From an uncultured Oscillospiraceae bacterium (GTDB lineage Bacteria > Bacillota > Clostridia > Oscillospirales > Oscillospiraceae), in contig CANQSJ010000010.1 in assembly GCA_947626495.1 (NCBI GenBank), forward strand, positions 1 through 63,929: 63,929 nucleotides of DNA. The letters run 5' to 3'. Shown piece by piece: positions 24,874 through 32,593 of this stretch (positions are counted from its first letter, which is position 1; every line of letters begins with the position of its first letter). The position numbers were made by a program, and so were the translations under genes. The notes beneath the pieces are model-generated. The model ran no database searches and was not told the origin of the DNA. It saw only the letters and a list, made by a program, of their open reading frames with translations.

Positions 24874-24953
24874 GTTGAAAGTTTCCATAACCAAATTACA
24901 TCTTGTAATTCATCAACAGTGACAAAATCGCAGACCAATCCCATTTGTAATTG
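24874..24953. repeat. TTGTAATT repeats upstream of the acidic secreted protein gene
   Basis: AATTAC-ATCTT-GTAATT (about 24894-24910) is an inverted repeat, and a further TTGTAATT occurs about 40 bp on, just ahead of the -35 candidate. Candidate operator for the 25038 gene. A likely promoter is TTGCAT, 17 bp, TAATAT at about 24950-24978. Confidence 0.45.
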
Positions 24954-25037
24954 CATTAGACCGGATTCTATTATAATATTATTCTGTAGCGTATCCTGAT
25001 CGGACCCGTCGCCGATCCGCTGGAAAGGGGAAAGATC

Positions 25038-27638
25038 ATGAAAAATACAGCGAAGATCCTGTCTCTGATCATCGTTTTGAGCATGCTTCTGAGCATGAGC
25101 GTATATGCCACGCCCGACCCGGATGTCTCCCAGGGCTCCTCCACCGACGCGGTGGTCGTGCCCGGGGACGATGACGCCTCTGAGGAGGATGCCGACGCGG
25201 AGCCGGAGGCCGATCCCGTCCGGGAGGACTCCGGCGAGGCCCCCGAAGACGAGGATGCCCCCCAGGAGGAGGCGCCCGCCCCCCAGGAGAGCGGGGACGC
25301 GCCCATCTCCCTGCCGGGGCTGGACACCCTGCCCGCCGGCGAACTCATCCAGGCGGACAGTCTCCCTCCCTCTGAGTACGCCGGTCTCACCGGCTACGCC
25401 GGCCGGGACGACACGGGCGCCATCTATGTGGGCCAGGATGTGACCGGCCAGGAGGAGATCGGTCTGAACGAGACCGTCACCGGCGAGGGCTATACCGCCG
25501 TTTACGTCCACGGTCAGGGCTCGGAAGCCGCCGTCAGCGGCACGCTGGTCGTCTCCGACCAGGGCCAGGGGGAGAACGCCAACGACTTCTCCGGCCAGGG
25601 CGCCGCTCTCGTGGCCCATGATGGGGCGAGGCTGGCTCTCACCGGCGCCGCCGTCGGCGTGATCGGCCTGGGCCGCGCCGGCCTGGTGGTGAGCGAGGGC
25701 TCTGTGGCTGCCGTCACGGACTCCCAGCTGTCCGTTCTGGGCGGCGATCCCCTCACCGGCGCCTATGAGGGCTATGTCAGTTCCACCGACCGCTCCGCCA
25801 TGCTCTCTCCCCCCTGGGGTCTGGGCGTCTCCGGCGGCGCTCGGGGCATCTGTCTGGTGGGCCAGTCTCCCGCGCTGAACCTGGTCCGCACCGCCCTCAC
25901 TGTCGGCGGCTGGGGTGGCGTCTCCACGGACGCCTCCGGCGACAGCTCCGTCACCAGCGTGGACAGTACCATCCGCGTCCTCCCCGCCGGCGAGGGCGGC
26001 CTGGACTCCGGCTGGGCCATCCTGGGCTGGGCGAAGGGCGAGTACGGTTCCGGCTACGGCACCGCCTATACCGGCGGCGCCGATCAGTACCACTACGGCC
26101 TGCAGATCAGCGGCGCGACCTACGGCGCCGTACTCAACGGGGCCAATACCGCCTACTACGGCTCCTCCGCCGGCAGCATCCCCCTGTACGACGGCGACGG
26201 CGAGCTCGTTGACACCGTCCAGGGCCAGGGTCAGCCCACGGTCATCCGCAGCGTGTTCGGCTTCCTGATGGCCGGCGACGTGGCCGACGGCGTCTATGTG
26301 GACGACGAGAGCTGGATCAAGACCGCCTCCGCCACCGTGCTCTATAAGGACGGCAACGGCGGGTTCTTCTTCAACAACGCCGATCTGGACCCGGACAGCG
26401 GCGTGCTGGTCCAGATGATGGACAACGACGATGACGGCCGGATCGGCATGCCCTCCGATGACAGCCAGGTCTATTCCGACAGCAAGCTCGGCATCGCTCC
26501 CGGCTTCCCCGGCATCGCCTATCCTCTGGCGGACAGCGGGTCCGCGCCTGGGGAAATGCCTGTCGCCGGGGAGGCCGCTCCCGAAGAGGAAGCTGCTCCT
26601 GAAGACGAAGAATCCCCCGCGGACGAAGCCGTGCCGGAAGACGAAGCTGCGCCTGAGGAGGATGCCGTGCCCGAGGACGAAACTGCACCTGAAGAGGATG
26701 CTGTGTCCGAAGACGGCGGCCCCCAGCGGCTGAACGTGTTCTTCACCAACGGCGTATACAAGGGCGACCTTTACAACGGCACCGGCTATTACGGCCAGAG
26801 CGGCGACGTGCTGGCGGTCACCGTGGGCAGCGGCGCGCTGCTCAACGGCGACATGGATCTGGCCTCCACCGTGAAGGCCATCCCCTACAGCGACCGGGCC
26901 ATGGAGGCCGTCGCCGCCTGCGGAGACGCTGTGGGCTACGTGCTGCTGAACGGCATGGGCGAACCCACCTCCGGCAACGAGGGCGACGCCGCTTACATCC
27001 AGTTCACCGACTACACTGCGGCCCAGTACTACCTGCAGGGGCAGGTGCAGAACAAATTCTTCTACAACGGCTCCGCCGCCATCGACGTGACGGTGGAGGC
27101 CGGCGGCGTCTGGGTCGTCGGCAACGCCTCTCTCATCACCAGCCTCACCGTCGAGGAGGGCGGCGTGGTCTACGGCCGGATCGTGGACAACGGGGACGGC
27201 TCCATGATCCTCTATCCCGCCGCCGTCCCGCTGGAGAGCGGCGTGTACGGCCAGCCGGTCCAGGGGGATCTGGAGATCGACGCCCCCGATCCGGGCCAGC
27301 TGGACGAGGAGGCCCCTGTCCCGGAGGAGGGCGAGGACAGCGCCGACCCGGAGGAACCCCCTGCGCCCGAAGAGGCGGCGCCTGAGGAGGATGCGACGCC
27401 TGAGGAGGAGCCCGCGCCTGAAGACGAAACCACTCCCGAAGATGCACCTGCGCCCGAGGAGGAGCCCGCGCCCGAGGATGTGGACACCGACGCCGCCACG
27501 GAGGCGGCCACCGCGATCATCAGCCAGGCCGTCGTCACCGACCACATAGTGCGGCGCCTGTCGGCCCGCGCGGCCGTGGAGGCAGATTATCTGAAGCTGG
27601 CGGGCCTGGCCACGCTCGTCGCGTTGCGGCACCTTTGA
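25038..27638 (+). CDS. Large secreted protein with beta-helix-like body and three acidic Pro/Glu tracts
   Basis: 866 residues. Signal peptide with cleavage after SMSVYA (residue 24). Three low-complexity tracts of Glu, Asp, Pro and Ala repeats (PEED/APED/PEEE units) lie at about 38-90, 510-562 and 755-822. Between them are Gly/Val/Ser-rich stretches with the rhythm of a right-handed beta-helix (GYTAVYVHG, AALVAHDGARLALTG, AGLVVSEGSVAAVTDS). The last 35 residues are a basic, helical segment, not an LPXTG sorting signal. No enzyme motif was recognised. The protein would be extremely acidic. GGAAAGGGGAAAG lies ahead of the ATG. Role unknown; adhesin-like or cation-binding surface protein are guesses. 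Confidence 0.8.
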   Translation: MKNTAKILSLIIVLSMLLSMSVYATPDPDVSQGSSTDAVVVPGDDDASEEDADAEPEADPVREDSGEAPEDEDAPQEEAPAPQESGDAPISLPGLDTLPAGELIQADSLPPSEYAGLTGYAGRDDTGAIYVGQDVTGQEEIGLNETVTGEGYTAVYVHGQGSEAAVSGTLVVSDQGQGENANDFSGQGAALVAHDGARLALTGAAVGVIGLGRAGLVVSEGSVAAVTDSQLSVLGGDPLTGAYEGYVSSTDRSAMLSPPWGLGVSGGARGICLVGQSPALNLVRTALTVGGWGGVSTDASGDSSVTSVDSTIRVLPAGEGGLDSGWAILGWAKGEYGSGYGTAYTGGADQYHYGLQISGATYGAVLNGANTAYYGSSAGSIPLYDGDGELVDTVQGQGQPTVIRSVFGFLMAGDVADGVYVDDESWIKTASATVLYKDGNGGFFFNNADLDPDSGVLVQMMDNDDDGRIGMPSDDSQVYSDSKLGIAPGFPGIAYPLADSGSAPGEMPVAGEAAPEEEAAPEDEESPADEAVPEDEAAPEEDAVPEDETAPEEDAVSEDGGPQRLNVFFTNGVYKGDLYNGTGYYGQSGDVLAVTVGSGALLNGDMDLASTVKAIPYSDRAMEAVAACGDAVGYVLLNGMGEPTSGNEGDAAYIQFTDYTAAQYYLQGQVQNKFFYNGSAAIDVTVEAGGVWVVGNASLITSLTVEEGGVVYGRIVDNGDGSMILYPAAVPLESGVYGQPVQGDLEIDAPDPGQLDEEAPVPEEGEDSADPEEPPAPEEAAPEEDATPEEEPAPEDETTPEDAPAPEEEPAPEDVDTDAATEAATAIISQAVVTDHIVRRLSARAAVEADYLKLAGLATLVALRHL

Positions 27639-27650
27639 TGTCCCCTCTCA

Positions 27651-27681
27651 CGCCGGGGAGTCCGCTCCCCGGCGGTTTTTT
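27651..27681 (+). terminator. Terminator of the acidic secreted protein gene
   Basis: CGCCGGGGAG-TCCG-CTCCCCGGCG followed by GTTTTTT. A 10-bp perfect stem. Confidence 0.93.
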
Positions 27682-27710
27682 GAAAAGCGGTTTTTCCCGG
27701 AGGGAAACCC

Positions 27711-27739
27711 TTGACATTTGATGCCAACTGCGATATAAT
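27711..27739 (+). promoter_or_regulatory. Perfect consensus promoter of the tRNA cluster
   Basis: TTGACA (27711-27716) and TATAAT (27734-27739), both perfect, with a 17-bp spacer; the first tRNA starts 14 bp later. The strongest promoter by eye in the window. Confidence 0.93.
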
Positions 27740-27752
27740 GACCAAGCTGTTT

Positions 27753-27829
27753 GGCGGCGTAGCTCAGTTGGCTAGAGCATGCGGTTCATACCCGCAGTGT
27801 CACCGGTTCGAATCCAGTCGCCGCTACCA
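27753..27829 (+). tRNA. tRNA-Met (CAT), elongator type
   Basis: The cloverleaf folds by eye. The acceptor GGCGGCG pairs with CGCCGCT (first pair G-U), the anticodon stem is TGCGG/CCGCA with loop TTCATAC, and CCA is encoded at 27827-27829. The body resembles elongator tRNA-Met of Bacillus rather than the initiator. The T-stem ACCGG/CCAGT has a C-A mismatch at the third pair. A tRNA-Ile read through a lysidine-modified CAT cannot be fully excluded. Confidence 0.93.
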
Positions 27830-27867
27830 TAGCGGGAGAGGCTTCCGCCTCTCCCGGAAAAGAAGAT

Positions 27868-27944
27868 GGAGGCTTAGCTCAGCAGGTTAGAGCGCATGCT
27901 TCACACGCATGAGGTCGCGCGTTCGAGTCGCGCAGTCTCCACCA
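27868..27944 (+). tRNA. tRNA-Val (CAC)
   Basis: Acceptor GGAGGCT/AGTCTCC, anticodon stem CATGC/GCATG with loop TTCACAC, T-stem GCGCG/CGCGC. CCA is encoded. Reads GTG, a frequent Val codon in this GC-rich genome. Confidence 0.95.
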
Positions 27945-27951
27945 TTTTTTT

Positions 27952-28026
27952 GGCCCGTTGGTCAAGTGGTTAAGACACCGCCCTTTCACGGCGGTAACAT
28001 GGGTTCGAGTCCCGTACGGGTCACCA
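27952..28026 (+). tRNA. tRNA-Glu (TTC)
   Basis: Acceptor GGCCCGT/ACGGGTC, anticodon stem CCGCC/GGCGG with loop CTTTCAC, T-stem ATGGG/CCCGT. CCA is encoded. Third gene of the cluster, 7 bp after tRNA-Val. Confidence 0.95.
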
Positions 28027-28048
28027 CGGCGGAGCTCGGCTCCCCGGA

Positions 28049-28085
28049 AATAAGCCTGACGTGAGAGCGCCGGGCTTATTTTTTT
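28049..28085 (+). terminator. Terminator of the tRNA cluster
   Basis: AATAAGCC (28049-28056) pairs with GGCTTATT (28073-28080), with further G-C pairs in the loop and a run of T after. Confidence 0.85.
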
Positions 28086-28115
28086 GCAGCTTTGCCTGGC
28101 CGCCTTCCACGTCGC

Positions 28116-28144
28116 TTGTCAAGCCGCACCGTCCATGGTATACT
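28116..28144 (+). promoter_or_regulatory. Promoter of the K+ channel gene
   Basis: TTGTCA (28116-28121) and TATACT (28139-28144) with a 17-bp spacer, 64 bp before the ATG. Confidence 0.75.
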
Positions 28145-28208
28145 GGTTTTTACGTTCAAGTACATATCGGATGGACGCGGAACGCTGCAAAGGAAAGAAT
28201 GATTCGAG

Positions 28209-28913
28209 ATGCGCAAGCGGATATTTGAGATCATAGAGGTCGCCAACGAGGACGATAAGGCCAGCAGGGTCTACGACCTGTGCATGATGTGCCTCATCAC
28301 CGCCAGCCTTGTCCCTCTGGCGTTCAAGGAGACGAACCGGGTCTTCTCCGCCATCAATATTGTCGCCACGGCGTGCTTTCTGCTGGACTACGCCGTGCGG
28401 CTCATGACCGCCGATATGAAGCTGAAGCGGGGCACCGCCTCGTTCTTCCTCTACCCCCTCACCCCCATGGCGATCATCGACCTGCTGGCGATCCTGCCGG
28501 TGTTCACCTCCCTGTTTCCCGGTCTGCGGCTGGTCAAGCTGCTCCGCCTGTTTCGCACCTTCCGCGTGTTCCGCTCGTTCAAAATGTTCCGGTATGCCAA
28601 GAGCGTGCAGATTATCGCGGCGGTCATAAAGGCCCAGCGGGGGCCGCTTCTGGCCGTGTGCTCCCTGGCTGTGGGATATGTGCTGATCTCCGCGCTGATC
28701 ATCTTCAACGTGGAGCCCGATACGTTCGCCGATTTCTTTGAGGCCGTCTACTGGGCCACCGTGAGCCTCACCACGATCGGATACGGCGACATCTGCCCGG
28801 TGACCGCCGCCGGAAGGATCGTAACGATGATATCCTCCATCGTGGGCATCGCGATCGTCGCCCTCCCCGCCGGCATCATAACGGCCGGGTATATGGAGCA
28901 GATCAAAAAATAA
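28209..28913 (+). CDS. Voltage-gated potassium channel (6-TM ion transporter family)
   Basis: 234 residues. Six membrane segments. S4 carries regularly spaced positive charges in RLVKLLRLFRTFRVFRSFK (about residues 102-120). The pore helix and filter WATVSLTTIGYGD (about 184-196) end in the canonical T-I-G-Y-G-D selectivity filter. S6 is MISSIVGIAIVALPAGIITAG. Short tails, no ligand-binding domain, so a minimal Kv-type channel. Probably tetrameric in the inner membrane. It ends against a strong bidirectional hairpin that separates it from the convergent LysR gene. Confidence 0.94.
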   Translation: MRKRIFEIIEVANEDDKASRVYDLCMMCLITASLVPLAFKETNRVFSAINIVATACFLLDYAVRLMTADMKLKRGTASFFLYPLTPMAIIDLLAILPVFTSLFPGLRLVKLLRLFRTFRVFRSFKMFRYAKSVQIIAAVIKAQRGPLLAVCSLAVGYVLISALIIFNVEPDTFADFFEAVYWATVSLTTIGYGDICPVTAAGRIVTMISSIVGIAIVALPAGIITAGYMEQIKK

Positions 28914-28949
28914 GGCCCGCCCGTCCTTTGGCGGACCCTGCAATGAACA

Positions 28950-28984
28950 GCGCAGCGCCCGGACAGAATGTCCGGGCGCTGCGC
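28950..28984. terminator. Bidirectional terminator between K+ channel and LysR genes
   Basis: GCGCAGCGCCCGGACA (28950-28965) pairs perfectly with its complement at 28969-28984 across GAA. 16 G-C-rich pairs with a short GTTTCC tail on the plus side. Confidence 0.8.
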
Positions 28985-28997
28985 GTTTCCCGATATT

Positions 28998-29864
28998 TTA
29001 TACGGCCTCGTCCCCCAGCAGATGGTGGACGAACTTGGACACCGCGATGGAGCCCTGCTCCTTTTTCATCCAGGCCACCCCCAGCTGGCGGTAATAGGCC
29101 GGCTCGATGGGGCAGCCGTACAGCTCGTAGGGCGTACGCTGAAGCACCAGCTCCGGCAGCAGCGTCACCCCCAGGCCGCTCTCCACCATGCTCATAACGG
29201 TGTAATCGTCCTTCACGGTATACTGGCGCTTGGGCCGGATGTCCGCGTCGGAAAAGATCTTTTCCACGATCTGGCTGTACCCGGACTCCAGCAGGACGAA
29301 CGTCTCCTCCCGCAGATCCTCCAGACTGACGCTCCGCCCCGCCAGACGGTGGCTCGCCGGCAAGACGATTTCCATCCGGTCCTTCAGCAGCTCCCGGAAC
29401 ACGAACTCGTCCCCCTCCGGCTTCGTCATGAAGCCCACATCCACCATGCCGCTGCGCAGCCACTCGCAGATCTGCACCACGTCTCCCTGCAGCAGCTCGA
29501 ACCCGATGTTGGGATACTTCTCCCGGAAGTCCTTCAGATGGGGCGGCAGCCACTGGCAGGAGAGGCTGGTGAAAATGCCGATGCGGATCAGACCCGCGTT
29601 CATGTTCTGCAGCTCCAGACTCCGCTCGAACACGTTCCGCTCCCCCACCACGATCTGGCGCATGCTGGGCAGCAGATATTCCCCCTCCGCCGTCAGGCGT
29701 ACGCCGCTCTTGCTCCGGGCCAGGAGCGTCACCCCCAGGTCCGTCTCCAGCGCCCGCACCAGCTGGCTCACCGCCGACTGGGTGCAGCCGAAGAAGGCCG
29801 CCGTCCGGGTCAGGCTCTTCGTCTCCACGATCTTCAGGAAAACTTCGTATCTGGATGTTTTCAT
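28998..29864 (-). CDS. LysR-family transcriptional regulator
   Basis: 288 residues. N-terminal winged helix-turn-helix (YEVFLKIVETKSLTRTAAFFGCTQSAVSQLVRALE, residues 5-40), followed by the periplasmic-binding-protein-like effector domain (about 90-288). The ATG at 29862-29864 follows GAGGTGTGCG; an in-frame ATG four codons earlier has no site. The neighbour across the intergenic space is a coat gene pair transcribed away from it, but a regulatory link is not evident. Effector unknown. Confidence 0.92.
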   Translation of the reverse strand: MKTSRYEVFLKIVETKSLTRTAAFFGCTQSAVSQLVRALETDLGVTLLARSKSGVRLTAEGEYLLPSMRQIVVGERNVFERSLELQNMNAGLIRIGIFTSLSCQWLPPHLKDFREKYPNIGFELLQGDVVQICEWLRSGMVDVGFMTKPEGDEFVFRELLKDRMEIVLPASHRLAGRSVSLEDLREETFVLLESGYSQIVEKIFSDADIRPKRQYTVKDDYTVMSMVESGLGVTLLPELVLQRTPYELYGCPIEPAYYRQLGVAWMKKEQGSIAVSKFVHHLLGDEAV

Positions 29865-29921
29865 CGCACACCTCATAAGACACGCTAATTCTCAAATTCA
29901 AAATCGCTTACTATATGCTCT

Positions 29922-29950
29922 ATTATATACTTTCGAAATTGATCGGACAA
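29922..29950 (-). promoter_or_regulatory. Promoter of the LysR gene
   Basis: TTGTCC (29945-29950) and TATAAT (29922-29927) on the minus strand with a 17-bp spacer. Confidence 0.75.
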
Positions 29951-30037
29951 GACTTTTCTTTCCGCCAGGCAAAATTTTTTCGCGGCCGCTCATAGTCCGC
30001 CCCTTTGGGGAAATACTTTCTATGAGGTGATCTTAAT

Positions 30038-30211
30038 ATGACAACGAAAGAACTGCTCTACGTGGACGACGCCCTCTCCCACGCCATGTTTCTGGTGACG
30101 CAGTGCCAGGACGCGGCCAACACTCTGAAGGACGCCAGTCTCAAGCTCCAGGCCCAGCAGATGGCCGACCGCCACCGCCAGGTCTACAAGAAATTCTACG
30201 ACCTCGTGTAA
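30038..30211 (+). CDS. Small helical protein, probable CotF-type coat partner
   Basis: 57 residues beginning MTTKELLYVDDALSHAMFL. Almost wholly alpha-helical with Gln, Ala and Lys, and it resembles the first half of CotF-like coat proteins, which occur as short paired genes in Clostridia. Ribosome site GAGGTGATCTTAAT precedes the ATG. The next gene begins 11 bp after its stop with its own AAGGAGAGAC, so the two form an operon. Sporulation-linked expression is inferred from the neighbour; no clear sporulation-sigma promoter was found in 29951-30037. Confidence 0.7.
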   Translation: MTTKELLYVDDALSHAMFLVTQCQDAANTLKDASLKLQAQQMADRHRQVYKKFYDLV

Positions 30212-30222
30212 GGAGAGACAAA

Positions 30223-30471
30223 ATGGACGACAAATGCATCATGGAGAACCTTCTCCTCACCACCAAGGGCGTCATTGACCTGTATATGCACGGCGCCATC
30301 GAATCCAGCACCGCCAACATCCACCAGGCCTTCTCCAGCGCCTTTGACGACACCCTGTCCATGCAGGACAACATCTACAAGCAGATGAGCGCCAAGGGCT
30401 GGTACCAGATGGACAACGCCCCCCAACAGCAGGTCCAGCAGACCAAGCAGAAGTACAATCCCACCTGCTGA
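30223..30471 (+). CDS. CotF-family spore coat protein
   Basis: 82 residues: MDDKCIMENLLLTTKGVIDL, then YMHGAIESSTANIHQAF, DDTLSMQDNIYKQMSAKGWY and a Gln-rich tail ending in NPTC. This pattern (ferritin-like helix, GWY near the end, Gln-rich C-terminus) is the CotF-like coat protein family of spore formers. The ATG at 30223 has AAGGAGAGACAAA upstream; a longer upstream frame overlaps the previous gene and is rejected. Direct evidence that the organism sporulates or recently did. Confidence 0.88.
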   Translation: MDDKCIMENLLLTTKGVIDLYMHGAIESSTANIHQAFSSAFDDTLSMQDNIYKQMSAKGWYQMDNAPQQQVQQTKQKYNPTC

Positions 30472-30501
30472 CACCCATTCCATTGGGCCTTCTGCACGCA
30501 A

Positions 30502-30528
30502 AACGCCCCGTCCGACGGACGGGGCGTT
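30502..30528. terminator. Terminator between coat and hydrolase genes
   Basis: AACGCCCCGTCC-GAC-GGACGGGGCGTT, a 12-bp perfect stem with a CCCATTT tail on the plus side and TTTGCGTGC on the minus side. Convergent genes may share it. Confidence 0.82.
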
Positions 30529-30533
30529 CCCAT

Positions 30534-31328
30534 TTACCCGTGGCGCAGAAAAGCCAGCACCCGGTCGTTGAAATCCCGGGCCTCCTCGTAGGCGGAGTGG
30601 CCCAGGTCCTCGTACAGATAGATCCCGCACCCCAGTTTTTCCGCGATCTCCACCGAGGCCTCGCCGGTGAGCACCTTGTCCCGCCGCCCGCCGATGACAA
30701 AGGCGGGGCAGCGGATCTCCCCCAGCCGGTCGTACGCCTCGCAGGTGAGGCAGGACCGGGTGAGTACGGACAGCCGGTACAGATCGTCGGGCCGGCCGAC
30801 CCGGGAAACGGCCGGAAGCAGCCGGCCGAAGCGCCGCAGATATTCCGGCGAGTACATCTTCTCCATCACGTCCGCCACCAGGCCGTCGTAGTCGTCCGCC
30901 TCCGCCAGCGCCGACCACCGGCCCACCACCTGCCGGAGGGTATCGTTGGCCCGGGCAGCGGTCACCGCCAGCACCAGCTTTTCCACCAGCTCCGGCCGGT
31001 CCAGCGCCAGGTACATGGCGGCCATGCCCCCCTGGGACACGCCGAACACCGCCGCGCTCCCGATCCCCAGCGCATCCATCCCCGCCGCCGTATCCGCGGC
31101 GATGTCCCGGACGGAATAGCCCTCCCGGACCGGGTCCCGCCGGTCGAAAATATACACTGTGTAATCATCGGCAAAGCGCTTGTATGTATGCGCCAAGGCG
31201 TAGCCTGTCTCCCGCAGGCGGTGCAGGTTCAGCCCCGGAATCATCACCAGGGCCCGGTCTCCCCCGCCGAAACGAATCGCGTCCATGGCGGCCTCCCCCA
31301 GGGGCACCGTGAAGGACTCCACCTCCAT
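30534..31328 (-). CDS. Alpha/beta hydrolase
   Basis: 264 residues. Oxyanion region GGGDRALVMIPGLNLHRLR (about 20-38). Nucleophile elbow GVSQGGMAAMYLAL (Ser near 97). Acid residue near FVIGGRRDKVLTGEAS (Asp) and C-terminal His in YEDLGHSAYEEARDF, giving the Ser-Asp-His triad. No signal peptide. The start overlaps the proA stop by one base, so it is translated with proA-proB, although no metabolic link to proline is obvious. Substrate unknown. Confidence 0.88.
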   Translation of the reverse strand: MEVESFTVPLGEAAMDAIRFGGGDRALVMIPGLNLHRLRETGYALAHTYKRFADDYTVYIFDRRDPVREGYSVRDIAADTAAGMDALGIGSAAVFGVSQGGMAAMYLALDRPELVEKLVLAVTAARANDTLRQVVGRWSALAEADDYDGLVADVMEKMYSPEYLRRFGRLLPAVSRVGRPDDLYRLSVLTRSCLTCEAYDRLGEIRCPAFVIGGRRDKVLTGEASVEIAEKLGCGIYLYEDLGHSAYEEARDFNDRVLAFLRHG

Positions 31329-32584
31329 TACCGGATCTGGCCGTCGCCGCGGATGATGTATTTGTAGGAGCAGAGCTCCTCCAGGCCCATGGGGCCCCGG
31401 GCGTGGAGCTTTTGGGTGGAGATGCCCATCTCGCAGCCCAGACCGAACTCGCCCCCGTCGGTGAACCGGGTGGAGGCGTTCACGTACACCGCCGCGCTGT
31501 CCACGCTTCGGGTGAAAAGCGCCGCGGCGTCGCCGTCCTCGGTGATGATGGCGTCGGAATGGCCGGTGGAGTGGGCGGCGATGTGGGCGATGGCAGCGTT
31601 CACGTCCTTCACCACGGCCACCGCCAGGATGTAGTCGAGAAACTCCGTGTCAAAATCCCGCTCCCCCGCCGGCACGCCGGGAATGAGGGCTGCCGCTTTT
31701 TCGTCCAGCCGGAGTTGGACGGGCGGCTTGCCTGCGGCGGCCCGGTCGTCCACCAGCCGCCTTTTCAGCCGGGGCAGGAACCGCTCCGCCACGGCCTCGT
31801 GGACCAGCAGGACCTCCTCGGCGTTGCACACGCTGGGCCGGCTGGTCTTGGCGTTCTCCACAATGGCCAGGGCCTTGTCCAGATCCGCCGCGGCGTCCAC
31901 ATACACATGGCAGATGCCGGTCCCCGTCTGGATGCAGGGCACGGTGGCGTTCTCCACGCAGGCCCGGATCAGACCTGCGCCGCCCCGGGGGATCAGCAGA
32001 TCCACCAGACCGCTGGCGCTCATCAGCTCCCGGGCGCTGTCCCGGGAGATATCCTGCACCAGGCTCACCGACTCCTCCGGCAGTCCCGCCTGCCGGAGCC
32101 CGGCCCGCAGGGCCCGCACGATGGCGTTGCAGCTGCGCCAGGACTCCTTGCCGCACCGGAGCACGCACACGTTCCCGCTCATCACCGCCAGCGCCGCCGC
32201 GTCGGCGGTCACATTGGGCCGGCTCTCGTAGATGATGGCCACCACGCCCAGGGGCACGCTGACCCGCTGGATGACCAGCCCGTTGGGCCGCTCCACATGG
32301 CGCAGAACCTTCCCCACCGGGTCCGGCAGAGCGGCCGCCTGACAGACCCCCTCCGCCATGGCCCGCACCCGGCCGGCGTCCAGGGCCAGCCTGTCCAGCA
32401 TCACATCCGGCATGACCCCCCGGGCCGCCTGCATGTCCTGCTCGTTGGCCGCGAGGATATTGTCCATATCCGCCAGTACGCTGTCGGCCATCAGGCGCAG
32501 CGCCTGCGCTTTTTTCTCCGCGCCGGCCGTCGCCAGCGCCGCCTTGGCGGTCTGGGCCGCCAGCAAAATCTCATGGGTCGTCAT
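31328..32584 (-). CDS. proA: Gamma-glutamyl phosphate reductase ProA
   Basis: Reduces gamma-glutamyl phosphate to glutamate semialdehyde with NADPH (proline synthesis, step 2). 418 residues, aldehyde dehydrogenase fold. [16 protein letters not shown] near residue 130 and [10 protein letters not shown] are family motifs. The catalytic Cys is in [18 protein letters not shown] (about 240). The ATG follows AATAAGGACC. 9 bp downstream of proB. Confidence 0.96.
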   Translation of the reverse strand: MTTHEILLAAQTAKAALATAGAEKKAQALRLMADSVLADMDNILAANEQDMQAARGVMPDVMLDRLALDAGRVRAMAEGVCQAAALPDPVGKVLRHVERPNGLVIQRVSVPLGVVAIIYESRPNVTADAAALAVMSGNVCVLRCGKESWRSCNAIVRALRAGLRQAGLPEESVSLVQDISRDSARELMSASGLVDLLIPRGGAGLIRACVENATVPCIQTGTGICHVYVDAAADLDKALAIVENAKTSRPSVCNAEEVLLVHEAVAERFLPRLKRRLVDDRAAAGKPPVQLRLDEKAAALIPGVPAGERDFDTEFLDYILAVAVVKDVNAAIAHIAAHSTGHSDAIITEDGDAAALFTRSVDSAAVYVNASTRFTDGGEFGLGCEMGISTQKLHARGPMGLEELCSYKYIIRGDGQIR

Positions 32585-32593
32585 GGTCCTTAT

